From the NCBI RefSeq assembly GCF_047324305.1, contig NZ_CP178740.1, forward strand, positions 1,922,001 through 1,986,000: DNA of 64,000 nt, given 5' to 3'. The stretch comes from Acerihabitans sp047324305 (GTDB taxonomy: Bacteria > Pseudomonadota > Gammaproteobacteria > Enterobacterales > Enterobacteriaceae). Below are positions 11,096-21,191 of the stretch, piece by piece. Below the pieces are notes generated by a model, which worked only from the letters and a program-made list of their open reading frames with translations, searched no databases and was not told the origin of the DNA. Every line of letters starts with the position of its first letter. The first letter of the stretch is position 1. The translations under genes were made by a program, and so were the position numbers.

Positions 11096-11131
11096 TTTTG
11101 TCAGCCACTCTCGTGAAAATGGCTGACAAAA
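11096..11131 (-). promoter_or_regulatory. Perfect inverted repeat in the glmU-glmS intercistronic leader
   Basis: Twelve-base arms TTTTGTCAGCCA and TGGCTGACAAAA surround a 12-base loop, 109 bases before the glmS ATG. No U-run follows, so it is not a standard terminator. In E. coli the glmS leader is folded and opened by GlmZ; this hairpin may serve a related role (inference). Confidence 0.5.
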
Positions 11132-11264
11132 CCATGATAACGGGCATGATGGGCAAGATGGTAAAGACGCCCTATCTCTCTTCCCGGCGCCAGGCTTTAC
11201 TCTCATTGCGCATCATACCCGCGGCAAACTCATGCCCAGATTTGACAAACTGCGCGTAATACCA

Positions 11265-12644
11265 TTAACGATGCTTCTTAACCGGCCGTTGCCAGCCGGT
11301 GATATGCACCTGCCGCACCCGGCTAAGCACCAGTTCGTTTTCCCCCACGCTGCGCGTAACTGTGGTGCCGGCGCCGATGGTGGCGCCGTTGCCTATGGTA
11401 ACCGGCGCCACCAGTTGGGTATCCGAGCCGACAAAGACATCATCGCCGATCACGGTCTGGTGTTTATTGGCGCCGTCATAATTGCAGGTAATGGTGCCGG
11501 CGCCGATATTCACACCGGCGCCAATTTCCGCATCACCCAGATAGCTCAGGTGCCCGGCCTTGGATCCGCGCCCCAGGCGCGCTTTTTTCATCTCGACAAA
11601 ATTGCCGACATGGGCGCCCTCTTCCAGCTCCGCACCGGGCCGCAGGCGGGCGAACGGCCCGACGGTACAGTCCGCACGCAGCCGGGCTTGATCCATGACC
11701 GTGTAGGGGCTGACCACCACGTTATCGCCAATGTCGCAGTCTTTTAATACGCAGCCGGTACCGATAACCACATTGTTGCCCAAGGATACCCGGCCCTCGA
11801 TAATGACATTGGTGTCAATGGTCACATCGCGGCCGTGCGTCAGCTCGCCGCGCAAATCAAAACGCGCCGGGTCGAGCAGCATGACCCCGGCCAACAGCAG
11901 ATTTTCGGCCTGCTGGCGCTGATAAACCCGCTCAAGGGTTGCCAGCTGCAAACGATTATTCACGCCCTCCACTTCGCTTAGGCGATCGGGGTTAACGGTA
12001 TTGATACGCCGGCCCTCGCCCCAGGCCAGGGCGATAATATCGGTAAGGTAATACTCTCCCTGGGCGTTATTGGTGGTCAGCCGGCTTAACCAGCGCTTCA
12101 GGTCGGCGCCGTTGGCCACCAGGATGCCGGTATTGATTTCGCGGATGCCCCGCTGCGCCTCGTCGGCGTCTTTGTGCTCGACGATACCGCATACATTGCC
12201 GTTTTCCCGCACGATGCGGCCATAGCCGGTAGGATCGTCCAGGGTAACGGTCAGCAGGCCGATACCGCCCTCGGGCTTGGCGGCCACCAGGCGCTCAAGG
12301 GTTGACGGCGCTATCAACGGCACATCGCCGTACAGCATCAGGATATCTTCATCATCCTGGAAAAACGGCGCCGCCTGCTGCATGGCATGGCCGGTGCCGC
12401 GCTGTTCGGCCTGCAATACCCAGCTCAGTTCCGGACCAGGGCCGGCCAACGCCTGCCGCAGTCGCTCGCCGCCGTGGCCGTAAACCAAATGGATACGCGC
12501 CGCGCCCAGGGCGGCGGCGGCGTCAATAACATGCCTGACCAGCGGTTTGCCAGCCAACGGATGCAAGACCTTGGGCAGATCGGAATACATGCGGGTGCCC
12601 TTGCCGGCGGCAAGGATCACTACGCTCATCAATCGATTCGACAT
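11265..12644 (-). CDS. glmU: Bifunctional UDP-GlcNAc pyrophosphorylase / glucosamine-1-phosphate acetyltransferase GlmU
   Basis: Acetylates glucosamine-1-phosphate and then joins it to UTP, making UDP-GlcNAc. 459 residues. The N-terminal uridylyltransferase domain shows LAAGKGTRMYSDLPKVLH and NTGILVANG. The C-terminal left-handed beta-helix acetyltransferase domain (from about residue 250) shows GPFARLRPGAEL and NYDGANKHQTVIGDDVFVGS. ATG 12644 is preferred because AGGA lies 5 bases upstream; an ATG two codons earlier is the alternative. It is transcribed with glmS downstream. Confidence 0.97.
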   Translation of the reverse strand: MSNRLMSVVILAAGKGTRMYSDLPKVLHPLAGKPLVRHVIDAAAALGAARIHLVYGHGGERLRQALAGPGPELSWVLQAEQRGTGHAMQQAAPFFQDDEDILMLYGDVPLIAPSTLERLVAAKPEGGIGLLTVTLDDPTGYGRIVRENGNVCGIVEHKDADEAQRGIREINTGILVANGADLKRWLSRLTTNNAQGEYYLTDIIALAWGEGRRINTVNPDRLSEVEGVNNRLQLATLERVYQRQQAENLLLAGVMLLDPARFDLRGELTHGRDVTIDTNVIIEGRVSLGNNVVIGTGCVLKDCDIGDNVVVSPYTVMDQARLRADCTVGPFARLRPGAELEEGAHVGNFVEMKKARLGRGSKAGHLSYLGDAEIGAGVNIGAGTITCNYDGANKHQTVIGDDVFVGSDTQLVAPVTIGNGATIGAGTTVTRSVGENELVLSRVRQVHITGWQRPVKKHR

Positions 12645-12935
12645 AACCATCCTGATGAACCTGATTCAATAGACGAAAGTAAACCCGTTCAGAGAAGGGA
12701 TTACCACATATTTTGGGCCGAAAAACACATTATGGCCGCATAATGACGTAAGCCGGGATCATTTTACCCGGTTTAGGACGCAATGCGGAAATAGTGGGCG
12801 TTTCGGGGCCAATTACCGCAGGTACAGGCTGGAATTAGCGGTTTAGGTAGGCGAAGAAGGTGAAACTTATTTCAGATCGAAAAATAAGAGCGTCAAGTTG
12901 TGACACTCTATGCGTGGAAGAGAATGAATTCCAAT
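12645..12935. other. atpC-glmU intergenic region
   Basis: About 290 bases with no gene seen. It should hold the glmU promoter. An imperfect inverted repeat (CCGGG...CCCGG, about 12753-12771) is visible, but I cannot assign it a function. Confidence 0.4.
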
Positions 12936-12966
12936 AAAAAAGCCAGTCACAAAGGACTGGCTTTTT
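12936..12966 (-). terminator. Rho-independent terminator of the atp operon
   Basis: A near-perfect stem (AAAAAGCCAGTCC / GACTGGCTTTTT) 17-47 bases after the atpC stop, with A and T runs on both sides, so it could work in both directions. Confidence 0.9.
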
Positions 12967-12982
12967 AATCACACTAGCTTGA

Positions 12983-13405
12983 TTACATTGCTTTTCTGGT
13001 CAATTCAATGACCCGCAGCTTGGCGATGGCCCTGGACAGTTCGGCCGAGGCCTGAGCATAATCCACGTCACCATGTGAATTATTGATATGCTCTTCCGCC
13101 ATGCGCTTGGATTCCATTGCGCGCGCTTCATCAAGATCTTTGCCACGAATGGCGGTATCGGCCAAAACGGTAACGATGTCCGGTTGCACCTCGAGGATGC
13201 CCCCCGACAGGTAGATATACTCTTCTTCGTTATGTTCTTTGACGATACGCACCATACCGGGCTTAATGGCAGTGAGCAGCGGGGCATGGCCGGGAAAAAT
13301 CCCCAGTTCGCCTTCGCTTCCCGTCACCTGGATTTTTTCCACCAGCCCGGAAAACATTTTCTGTTCCGCGCTGACGACATCCAGATGGTAAGTATTTGCA
13401 GCCAT
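12983..13405 (-). CDS. atpC: ATP synthase F1 epsilon subunit
   Basis: Epsilon subunit of the F1 central stalk; links rotation of the c-ring to F1 and inhibits ATP hydrolysis. The 140 residues show the N-terminal beta-sandwich (TYHLDVVSAEQKMFSG, GELGIFPGHAPLLTAIKPG) and the C-terminal helical hairpin rich in Ala/Glu/Arg. It is the last gene of atpIBEFHAGDC, followed by a terminator. Confidence 0.98.
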   Translation of the reverse strand: MAANTYHLDVVSAEQKMFSGLVEKIQVTGSEGELGIFPGHAPLLTAIKPGMVRIVKEHNEEEYIYLSGGILEVQPDIVTVLADTAIRGKDLDEARAMESKRMAEEHINNSHGDVDYAQASAELSRAIAKLRVIELTRKAM

Positions 13406-13425
13406 ATCACCCTCCTATCACAGCG

Positions 13426-14808
13426 TTACAGTTTCTTGCCTTTTTCCACTGCTTCATCAATGGAACCGACCATATAGAACGCCTGCTCGGGCAGGTGATC
13501 GTATTCACCGTCCATGATGCCTTTAAAGCCGCGGATAGTGTCTTTCAGGGAAACATATTTACCCGGCGAACCGGTGAACACTTCGGCGACGAAGAACGGT
13601 TGCGACAAGAAACGCTGGATCTTACGTGCGCGGGACACCACCAGTTTGTCATCTTCTGACAGTTCGTCCATACCCAGGATGGCGATAATATCTTTCAGCT
13701 CCTGATAACGCTGAAGGATGGACTGCACGCCACGGGCCACGTCGTAGTGTTCCTGGCCGACAACCAACGGATCCAGCTGACGGCTGGTGGAGTCGAGCGG
13801 GTCAACCGCCGGGTAGATACCCAGTGAGGCGATTTGACGGCTCAATACCACGGTGGCGTCAAGGTGGGCGAAGGTGGTCGCCGGCGACGGGTCGGTTAAG
13901 TCATCCGCAGGCACATATACCGCCTGTACCGAGGTGATGGAACCGGTTTTGGTGGAGGTGATGCGTTCTTGCAGCACGCCCATTTCTTCCGCCAGCGTCG
14001 GCTGGTAGCCTACCGCTGAAGGCATACGGCCCAGCAGCGCGGATACTTCGGTCCCGGCCAGGGTATAACGATAAATGTTATCGATAAACAGCAGGACGTC
14101 GCGGCCTTCATCACGGAATTTTTCCGCCATGGTCAGCCCGGTCAGCGCCACGCGCAGACGGTTTCCCGGCGGCTCGTTCATCTGGCCGTACACCAGGGAT
14201 ACTTTGTCGATAACGTTCGAATCGGTCATTTCGTGGTAGAAGTCGTTCCCTTCGCGGGTACGTTCGCCCACGCCGGCAAACACCGAATAACCGGAATGCT
14301 CGATGGCGATATTACGGATAAGCTCCATCATGTTGACGGTTTTACCCACGCCGGCGCCGCCGAACAGGCCGACTTTACCGCCTTTGGCAAACGGGCACAT
14401 CAGGTCGATAACCTTGATGCCGGTTTCCAGCAGTTCCTGCGAACTGGACAAATCTTCATAGCTCGGCGCCGGACGATGGATGGACCAACGTTCTTCCTCG
14501 CCGATCTCGCCTTTCATATCGACCGGTTCGCCCAGCACGTTCATGATGCGGCCCAGCGTGGCTTTACCCACCGGCACTTCGATCGAACGTTCCAGGTTGG
14601 TCACTTTCAGGCCGCGACGCAGACCGTCGGACGAGCCCATGGCGATGCAACGGACAACGCCGCCGCCTAACTGCTGTTCTACTTCCAGCACCAATTTGGC
14701 GGCGCCGTTTTCCACTTCAAGGGCGTTGTACACCTTAGGTACAGCATCCTGCGGGAACTCGACGTCAACCACGGCGCCGATAACCTGGATAACATTTCCA
14801 GTAGCCAT
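13426..14808 (-). CDS. atpD: ATP synthase F1 beta subunit
   Basis: Catalytic subunit of F1-ATPase. 460 residues. The P-loop GGAGVGKTVNMMEL, the catalytic-glutamate segment GVGERTREGNDFY and the DELSEDDK segment are intact. It is translated after atpG with a 33-base gap. As in other Enterobacterales it is one of the most conserved proteins of the window and a good marker for placing the organism. Confidence 0.99.
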   Translation of the reverse strand: MATGNVIQVIGAVVDVEFPQDAVPKVYNALEVENGAAKLVLEVEQQLGGGVVRCIAMGSSDGLRRGLKVTNLERSIEVPVGKATLGRIMNVLGEPVDMKGEIGEEERWSIHRPAPSYEDLSSSQELLETGIKVIDLMCPFAKGGKVGLFGGAGVGKTVNMMELIRNIAIEHSGYSVFAGVGERTREGNDFYHEMTDSNVIDKVSLVYGQMNEPPGNRLRVALTGLTMAEKFRDEGRDVLLFIDNIYRYTLAGTEVSALLGRMPSAVGYQPTLAEEMGVLQERITSTKTGSITSVQAVYVPADDLTDPSPATTFAHLDATVVLSRQIASLGIYPAVDPLDSTSRQLDPLVVGQEHYDVARGVQSILQRYQELKDIIAILGMDELSEDDKLVVSRARKIQRFLSQPFFVAEVFTGSPGKYVSLKDTIRGFKGIMDGEYDHLPEQAFYMVGSIDEAVEKGKKL

Positions 14809-14841
14809 CTTGAATCCTCTACGTAATTCGTAACCCTAAAC

Positions 14842-15708
14842 CTAAACCGCGGCGGCTCCCGAAACGATCTCGGTGAGTTCCTGAGTGATGCTGAATTGAC
14901 GAGCCTTATTGTAAACAAGTTGCAACTCTTTGATCAGGTTGCCACCGTTATCCGTTGCGGCTTTCATCGCTACCATTCGCGCGGCCTGTTCGCTGGCCAG
15001 GTTTTCAACGACGCCCTGATAAACCTGCGATTCCACATAACGGCGCAACAATGTATCCAGCAGCGCCTTGGGATCGGGTTCATACAGGTAATCCCAGGTT
15101 TTCTTCTTCAGCTCTTCCCCATCTTCCGCGGGCGGCAAGGGCAGGACCTGAAGCAGTTGCGGTACCTGGGACATGGTATTAACGAATTTGTTGCTGACAA
15201 TATAGAGCTTATCCAGGCGGCCTTCGTCATACGCCTGCAGCATGACTTTAACCGGCCCAATCAGTTCAGACAGCGTGGGGTTATCCCCCATGCCGGTGAC
15301 CTGGGCAACCACGTTGCTGCCGACGGCGTTGAAGAACGACACCGCCTTGGAGCCGATCAGCGCCAGTTCCGCATCAACGCCCTTTTCACTCCAGGCTTTC
15401 ATGTCCGTCAGCACTTTTTTGAACAGGTTAATGTTCAGGCCGCCGGCCAGACCACGGTCGGTGGCCACCACCAGATACCCGACGCGCTTGACGTCGCGCT
15501 CTTCCAGGTAAGGATGTTTATATTCCAGATTTCCCAAAGCAAGGTGACCAATCACATTACGCATAGTTTCTGCATAAGGACGGCTGGCCGCCATACGCTC
15601 CTGCGATTTGCGCATTTTGGATGCGGCAACCATCTCCATCGCTTTGGTGATCTTCTGCGTGTTTTGCACGCTGGCGATCTTAGTACGTATTTCTTTGGCG
15701 CTGGCCAT
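14842..15708 (-). CDS. atpG: ATP synthase F1 gamma subunit
   Basis: Central shaft that turns inside the alpha3beta3 head. 288 residues, one more than E. coli. The N-terminal helix (KEIRTKIASVQNTQKITKAM) and the C-terminal helix (ATDNGGNLIKELQLVYNKAR) that form the rotating coiled coil are clear. It sits between atpA and atpD in the standard operon order. Confidence 0.98.
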   Translation of the reverse strand: MASAKEIRTKIASVQNTQKITKAMEMVAASKMRKSQERMAASRPYAETMRNVIGHLALGNLEYKHPYLEERDVKRVGYLVVATDRGLAGGLNINLFKKVLTDMKAWSEKGVDAELALIGSKAVSFFNAVGSNVVAQVTGMGDNPTLSELIGPVKVMLQAYDEGRLDKLYIVSNKFVNTMSQVPQLLQVLPLPPAEDGEELKKKTWDYLYEPDPKALLDTLLRRYVESQVYQGVVENLASEQAARMVAMKAATDNGGNLIKELQLVYNKARQFSITQELTEIVSGAAAV

Positions 15709-15758
15709 CTCTGCTTCTCCTCATGGCGTCATGGCCTGCCGAAACAGGCCATAGCGCG

Positions 15759-17300
<1,542 letters not shown>

Positions 17301-17312
17301 GCTCCAGTCCCC

Positions 17313-17846
17313 TTAAGACTGCAATACGTCTGCCAGTCGTTCGAGACGACCGCGTACGCTGCCGTCTATCACCATATCGCCCGCGCGAATAATCACGCCG
17401 GCAATGACAGACTTATCAATTTTGCAATTCAGCTTAACTTTGCGTGACAGACGTTGTTCCATCGCGGCAGTAATTTTCGCCAGTTGCTCGTCTTTTAGAT
17501 GGCTTACGGAAATGACGTCCACTTCCACAGTCGATTCGTGCGCGGCGCGCATCTCCATAAACTGTTCCAGCACATCCGGCAAAACTGCTAATCGTCCGTT
17601 TTCGGCCATGACCTTGATAAGATTCTGGCCCGCCTGGTCGAGTTGATCGCCGCATACCGCGATAAACGTTTCCGACAGTGTTTCTGGTGCAACCGCACCG
17701 GATAACAGTTCAGCCATCTGATCGTTGCGGCTAACCTCGGCGGTAAACGACAGCATAGCCTGCCACTGTTCAACGCTTTGATGCTCGACGGCAAAGTCAA
17801 AAGCTGCTTTGGCGTAGGGGCGAGCTACCGTTACTAATTCAGACAT
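17313..17846 (-). CDS. atpH: ATP synthase F1 delta subunit
   Basis: Joins the F1 head to the peripheral b2 stalk. 177 residues with the typical N-terminal helical bundle (TVARPYAKAAFDFAVEH) and the conserved C-terminal segment LNCKIDKSVIAGVIIRAGD. It lies 14 bases after atpF and 12 bases before atpA. Confidence 0.98.
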   Translation of the reverse strand: MSELVTVARPYAKAAFDFAVEHQSVEQWQAMLSFTAEVSRNDQMAELLSGAVAPETLSETFIAVCGDQLDQAGQNLIKVMAENGRLAVLPDVLEQFMEMRAAHESTVEVDVISVSHLKDEQLAKITAAMEQRLSRKVKLNCKIDKSVIAGVIIRAGDMVIDGSVRGRLERLADVLQS

Positions 17847-17860
17847 CAGCCCCTCCCTCC

Positions 17861-18331
17861 CTACAGTTCAGCGACCAGTTTATCTACGATGTCGCTGTTG
17901 GCAGCTTCATCCACGGAACGTTCGATGATCTTCTCGGCACCCGCTAAAGCCAGCAGCGCGACCTGTTTACGCAGCTCTTCACGAGCCCGTTTGGTTTCGG
18001 CCTGAATTTCTGCCTGAGCCTGCGCTACGATTCTGTTACGTTCGTCTTCCGCTTCCGCTTTCGCTTCGTCCATAATCTGAGCTTTGCGCTTGTTGGCTTG
18101 CTCGATGATTGCCTGGGCTTCGGCTCTGGCCTTCTTCAGTTGATCGGTCGCATTGGCTTGCGCGATATCCACCTCTTTTTTCGCCAGATCCGCAGAAGCG
18201 AGGCCATCAGCAATTTCTTTCTGACGCTTCTCTATGGCTGCGATAAGCGGCGGCCATATGTATTTCATGCAGAACAGGACAAACAGGATGAACGCGATGG
18301 CCTGGCCGAGGATTGTTGCGTTAAGATTCAC
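17861..18331 (-). CDS. atpF: ATP synthase F0 b subunit
   Basis: Peripheral stalk of the ATP synthase. 156 residues: one N-terminal membrane helix (residues 1-27, MNLNATILGQAIAFILFVLF) followed by a long charged coiled coil rich in Ala, Glu, Lys and Arg. The length is the same as in E. coli. Confidence 0.98.
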   Translation of the reverse strand: MNLNATILGQAIAFILFVLFCMKYIWPPLIAAIEKRQKEIADGLASADLAKKEVDIAQANATDQLKKARAEAQAIIEQANKRKAQIMDEAKAEAEDERNRIVAQAQAEIQAETKRAREELRKQVALLALAGAEKIIERSVDEAANSDIVDKLVAEL

Positions 18332-18394
18332 AGCACAATGCCTCTTATAAAGTTAACGGTTTGATGTTGTATTAATTTCACGCAATGCTACACA

Positions 18395-18634
<240 letters not shown>

Positions 18635-18683
18635 GACAGTCTCCAGTTTGTTTCAGATTAAACGCAACAGTATTGTAAAAATA

Positions 18684-19505
18684 TCAGTGTTCTTCGGACG
18701 CCATCGCTAGATAGACAATCGTCAGCACCATAAAGATAAAGGCTTGCAACGTAATGATCAGTATGTGGAAAATGGCCCAGGGCACATTCAGGATCCACTG
18801 CGACCACCACGGTAACAGACCGGCAATCAGAATGAAGATCAACTCACCCGCATACATATTGCCGAACAACCGAAGGCCTAAGGAAACTGGTTTGGACAGT
18901 AAGCTCACGCCTTCGAGAATCAGGTTGATGGGTATAAACGCCCAATGGTTAAACGGCTGCATGGTGAGTTCTTTGACAAAACCACCGATCCCTTTCATCC
19001 GCACGCTATAGATGAGAATGAGGATAAAGACCCCCAGCGCCATGGATATGGTGATATTCACGTCGGCGGAAGGCACCACGCGCAGCGCCGGTAGTCCCAT
19101 ATAACGCTCGGCGATGGTCGGCAGCAGATCGATAGGCAGCAAATCCATCAGGTTCATCAGGAAAACCCAGACGAAGATGGTCAGCGCCAGCGGCGCGATA
19201 AGTTTGCTTTTACCGTGGAACATATCCCGCACGCTGCCGTCGACAAACCCGATAATCAGTTCAACCGCCGTCTGCAGTTTACCGGGAACGCCGCTGGTAG
19301 CCCTTCTGGCGACGCGCGAGAAAATCGTAATAAAAATCACGCCGAGCAGAACGGAAAAGAACATGGAGTCAATGTTCAGCGTCCAGAATGTTGCCGGGCC
19401 GTTATGGGGATTAACCAGTTCAAAAGTACGCAGGTCCAACTGAAGGTTGTTCAGGTGGTGGCCTATGTATTCCTGTGGAGTAGAGATTTCTCCTGATGCA
19501 GACAT
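18684..19505 (-). CDS. atpB: ATP synthase F0 a subunit
   Basis: Membrane stator that provides the proton half-channels next to the c-ring. 273 residues with about five membrane helices. The essential arginine lies in the segment KPVSLGLRLFGNMYAGELI. The C-terminus ends in YLAMASEEH, as in E. coli. It follows atpI by 8 bases. Confidence 0.98.
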   Translation of the reverse strand: MSASGEISTPQEYIGHHLNNLQLDLRTFELVNPHNGPATFWTLNIDSMFFSVLLGVIFITIFSRVARRATSGVPGKLQTAVELIIGFVDGSVRDMFHGKSKLIAPLALTIFVWVFLMNLMDLLPIDLLPTIAERYMGLPALRVVPSADVNITISMALGVFILILIYSVRMKGIGGFVKELTMQPFNHWAFIPINLILEGVSLLSKPVSLGLRLFGNMYAGELIFILIAGLLPWWSQWILNVPWAIFHILIITLQAFIFMVLTIVYLAMASEEH

Positions 19506-19513
19506 GATGCCTC

Positions 19514-19894
19514 TTACCCTTTGTTGTTAATTACGGCCGGTGCCAATATCTGCACAATCAGCACCGATAAATAGGTCAGGCCCAATGGAACAAACGCGGC
19601 CCTGAACATCCCAAGCGCTACGATAAGCAAAGCTATGGTAGCGACGACCTTGAGCGCCTCTCCGATGGCAAAAGACCAGGCAACACGCCCCGCGGCCGGA
19701 ACTTTCACCTGATGGCGCCAGGTAAAGAGTACAAACAACACGTTCGGCAGCCAGGCCGCCAATCCTCCGCCCAGGGCGGATGCGGCCCACTGCGGGCTGC
19801 GCAAGGCGAACAACGCGCCCAGCAGGCCCAACGTCAATAACTGGATAAACAACACTTTTCCAGCAACTTTCCCACTGTAGAGGGAAAAGGACAT
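19514..19894 (-). CDS. atpI: ATP synthase accessory protein AtpI
   Basis: Small membrane protein, first gene of the atp operon, thought to help assemble the c-ring. ATG 19894 (MSFSLYSGKVAGKVL) gives 126 residues, equal to E. coli AtpI, with four membrane helices and the end QILAPAVINNKG. An upstream extension of 30 codons has no counterpart in the family and was rejected. Confidence 0.95.
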   Translation of the reverse strand: MSFSLYSGKVAGKVLFIQLLTLGLLGALFALRSPQWAASALGGGLAAWLPNVLFVLFTWRHQVKVPAAGRVAWSFAIGEALKVVATIALLIVALGMFRAAFVPLGLTYLSVLIVQILAPAVINNKG

Positions 19895-20528
19895 TATTTC
19901 ACTTCCCCCATACCTGTTCCGGTCAGGCTGAAGGTGTATAAAACTGCCTTTAGCGCGATGAGTCAAGTAGCGAAAAACGTGCAAATTATACGGGTAGACA
20001 CTACGAATTCAATGCATAAGTAGCGAAAAGGTGAACAATAATTTAAATTCCTTCGTTTTACCCGTTTTCCCCGCTAAAGCGCGGGAATGATACCATGCAT
20101 AACTTTATACTGCTTGGGCAATTATTGCTTCTGAAACTGTGCGTCTGATCACGTTATAGTTCGCTAATTTTTATGGCTCGTCGGCGGGCTTTTTTTGCCT
20201 CTCATTAAAATAACTATAAAAACACATTAATTTTCAAACAGTTATATATTAACGTGTCCTTAAAAAGCCTTATATCATCACAATCGCGCCGGAGTGTGAT
20301 GAGGCGGCTTATTCTCTGCCAAAGCCGGCGGTAATATCACTGACATTTTTGGACACATATATTTTACACAGTGACTATTAGCCTTAGAACTAAATGAGCG
20401 ACAATACAATATGATAAAATAATGTAAAATTTAAGTAACCGAGATTTGAAATTACACCGCCGGGAAATGCGGCCGTCCGGCAAAAACCGCGATAATTCTA
20501 TTCAATCTTTTATTGATAAAAAACAAAT
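19895..20528. other. atpI-rsmG intergenic region
   Basis: 634 mostly AT-rich bases, expected to hold the atp operon promoter and leader on the minus strand. A near-perfect palindrome TTCCCCGC-taaa-GCGCGGGAA lies at about 20066-20088. A terminator-like hairpin on the plus strand lies at 20176-20197 (listed separately). No protein gene is seen. Confidence 0.6.
20176..20197 (+). terminator. Orphan rho-independent terminator on the plus strand
   Basis: GCTCG-TCGG-CGGGC (one G-U pair) followed by seven T residues. No plus-strand gene lies upstream, so it may end an unrecognised small RNA. A TATACT word near 20111 could be a -10 element, but I see no good -35. Confidence 0.45.
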
Positions 20529-21149
20529 TTAACGCACCCCGATCACCACTAAATGCCGCTCGCCCTGCAATTGCGGCACGGACAGCGTAATCACTGATTC
20601 CAGCACGTATTTTTCCGGCAACGCGGACAATTCCTCCGCCGGCACCTGCCCTTTAAGCGCATAAAAACGGCCTGCCGGCACGGCGGGCAAATGATGACAC
20701 CAGGCCAGCATATCGCCCACCGAAGCAAAGGCGCGGCTGATAACGCCGTCAAAACCCGTGACCGGCGCATAGTCCTCCACCCGGCTCTGCACCGGTTCGA
20801 TATTGTCCAGCCGCAGTTCGTGTTGCACCTGGCGCAGGAAGCGAATGCGCTTGCCCAGGCTATCGAGCAGGGTAAAGCGGGAATCGGGGCGGACGATGGC
20901 CAGCGGAATGCCGGGCAAGCCGGCGCCGGTGCCCACATCGATAAAATGCCGGCCGCGCAGATGCGGATCGACCACGATGCTATCCAGAATATGGCGGATC
21001 AGCATTTGCGCGGGATCGCGCACTGACGTCAGGTTATACGCCTTGTTCCATTTATCCAGCAGTTCAACGTAGCGTACCAGCTGCCGCTTTTGCCCATCGG
21101 GCAGCGCAATGCCGGCGGCGTTGAGTAAGACTTCCAGTTTGGCCAGCAT
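20529..21149 (-). CDS. rsmG: 16S rRNA (guanine-N7) methyltransferase RsmG
   Basis: Methylates G527 of 16S rRNA. ATG 21149 is chosen because AAGGA lies upstream at good spacing and the resulting 206 residues match E. coli (207). An ATG 12 codons earlier has no clear ribosome-binding site. The SAM-binding motif FIDVGTGAGLPGIPLAI and the downstream VISRAFAS segment are present. It follows mnmG in the classic gidA-gidB pair beside oriC. Confidence 0.96.
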   Translation of the reverse strand: MLAKLEVLLNAAGIALPDGQKRQLVRYVELLDKWNKAYNLTSVRDPAQMLIRHILDSIVVDPHLRGRHFIDVGTGAGLPGIPLAIVRPDSRFTLLDSLGKRIRFLRQVQHELRLDNIEPVQSRVEDYAPVTGFDGVISRAFASVGDMLAWCHHLPAVPAGRFYALKGQVPAEELSALPEKYVLESVITLSVPQLQGERHLVVIGVR

Positions 21150-21191
21150 GGCGGGATCCTTAAAAATAAGCGGGGTGGCGGACATGTCATC

